NCBI GenBank assembly: GCA_003478355.1
Contig: QUFC01000002.1
Coordinates: 62,001-126,000, forward strand
Direction of reading: 5' to 3'
DNA length: 64,000 nt
DNA from: Lachnospiraceae bacterium AM48-27BH
GTDB lineage: Bacteria; Bacillota; Clostridia; Lachnospirales; Lachnospiraceae
Below, in pieces: positions 63,189-64,000 of the stretch. The notes under the pieces were generated by a model, which was given only the letters and a program-made list of their open reading frames with translations, was not told where the DNA came from and ran no database searches. A program made the translations under genes and the position numbers. The first letter of the stretch is position 1; each line of letters begins with the position of its first letter.

Positions 63189-63389
63189 ATGGAGAAAAGA
63201 AAACCGAATGACCTACCGCCGGAGCAGTGCTTGGCTGTTGATACCGATACCCTTTGCAAACTGTTGTGCTGTGGAAGGCACACTGCAGTACAGATTGGGG
63301 ATCTTGCCAATGCACGCATTACCATGAACACCCGTGTCCTATGGAGTGTCCAGCGTATCAAAGAATATCTTTATGATATTTCCGGCTAA
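63189..63389 (+). CDS. xis: Excisionase (Tn916 Xis-like)
   Basis: This 66-residue protein has a winged-helix excisionase pattern: LAVDTDTLCKLLCCGRHTAVQIG, then TRVLWSVQRIKEYL. AAAGGAGG lies 6 bases before the ATG. It bends DNA at the element ends to favour excision. It lies directly before int, as in Tn916 and Tn1549 relatives, and is transcribed toward it. Confidence 0.88.
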   Translation: MEKRKPNDLPPEQCLAVDTDTLCKLLCCGRHTAVQIGDLANARITMNTRVLWSVQRIKEYLYDISG

Positions 63390-63441
63390 ATAACCATGCC
63401 TGTAAGGCGCACTACACTTTTATAATCAGGAGGTACCAGTA

Positions 63442-64000
63442 ATGGCAAAAGTGAGAAAAGACAACAAAGGACGAAATCTTCGGCCCGGAGAAACACAACG
63501 GGCAGATGGCAGCTATATGTATGTCTACAAATTAGGCACTAAAAAGAAATATCTCTACGACTCCGATCTCGCAAGTCTTCGTGTCAAAGAAAAGCAGATC
63601 AACAAAGATAAGGATGATGGCATCCGTACTCAGGAAGCCATGAAGCTTACCCTGAATGATATGTTCAAGGTCTACATGAATAACAACATCAAACTGAAGC
63701 CCTCTACCAGAGCAAATTATCTTTACCTGTGGGACTTCTATGTGAAAGAAGAGCCTTTCGCTAACATGCCTCTTCCACAAATCCACAGAAGTGATATTCT
63801 CGCGTTTTATACCAAACTGCTGAAACACGGCTTTGCTATCAACTCACTGGAGAGCATCAACACCATTGTTCACCCTACGCTTGAAATGGCCGTGGACGAC
63901 GATTACATCCGCAAAAATCCCAGCAAGGGCATTTACCGCAAGCTCAAAACGGATGGCAGCGCTCCAAAGCCTAAACGGCGGATCGCACTCACTAAAACGC
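63442..64000 (+). CDS. int: Tyrosine integrase (Tn916 Int-like), cut by the window edge
   Basis: 186 codons are visible. The N-terminal arm-binding domain (about 1-60, KDNKGRNLRPGETQRADGSY, then YVYKLGTKKKYLY) is followed by the core-binding SAM-like domain (about 75-185, MKLTLNDMFKVYMNNN, then DILAFYTKLLKHG). The catalytic domain with its Arg-His-Arg-Tyr residues lies beyond the window. AGGAGG lies 8 bases before the ATG. It catalyses excision and integration; the attachment site should be just to the right. Confidence 0.93.
   Translation, partial: MAKVRKDNKGRNLRPGETQRADGSYMYVYKLGTKKKYLYDSDLASLRVKEKQINKDKDDGIRTQEAMKLTLNDMFKVYMNNNIKLKPSTRANYLYLWDFYVKEEPFANMPLPQIHRSDILAFYTKLLKHGFAINSLESINTIVHPTLEMAVDDDYIRKNPSKGIYRKLKTDGSAPKPKRRIALTKT

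Noticed and set aside
1..64000. Relaxase, coupling protein, VirB4 or other transfer genes
   Set aside because: I looked for their motifs in all large proteins and found none; they must lie outside the window if present.

Overview
The window is about 64 kb of accessory DNA from a Gram-positive gut-type Clostridia bacterium (Lachnospiraceae or Oscillospiraceae-like). The evidence is strong AGGAGG ribosome sites, moderate GC, Bce/FtsX peptide-resistance transporters, PadR regulators, PcfJ/PcfK proteins and a Tn916-type xis-int pair. It reads as the right-hand part of a large integrative conjugative element (ICE). The integrase (63442 onward) runs off the right edge and a permease gene runs off the left edge. 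There is no rRNA, tRNA or CRISPR array. No relaxase, coupling protein or VirB4 is present, so the transfer machinery, if it exists, lies to the left.

Cargo region (1-43.8 kb). This is a dense island of export and immunity modules. It holds two FtsX permeases (1-5253); a PadR-controlled MATE pump (5824-7929); a sigma-factor/HTH control pair with a leader-peptide attenuator (8496-9659); a ParM/ParR partition pair (10904-12233); and a BceRS-BceAB module with two permeases (13206-19939). Next come a small PadR operon with a TudS-like protein (20076-22154); a second two-component system driving four permeases, one ATPase and a small membrane protein (22287-35329); and a third two-component system driving two related ABC-2 cassettes (36095-43729). 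Four paralogous stand-alone winged-helix proteins sit at the ends of transporter modules (5290, 8017, 12401 and 35601).

Replication/recombination region (43.8-62.8 kb), minus strand. One promoter near 62770 reads into a YqaJ-type nuclease, a RecD2-like helicase, a probable annealing protein, a CHC2/Toprim primase, a PcfK/AcrIIA9-like protein, PcfJ, several small proteins and an NAD-dependent DNA ligase. A hairpin separates these from a translationally coupled block of three large unrecognised proteins (43856-49066), which is the best candidate here for an undescribed system.

Regulation is unusually readable. Six promoters share a direct-repeat box at fixed distance from the -10. Two operons carry four 8-bp repeats at exact 11-bp period. 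Two PadR systems show palindromes inside their promoters. Eight single-base frameshifts, all but one apparent deletions, interrupt otherwise conserved genes. Most lie in short homopolymers, so sequencing error must be excluded before calling them pseudogenes.
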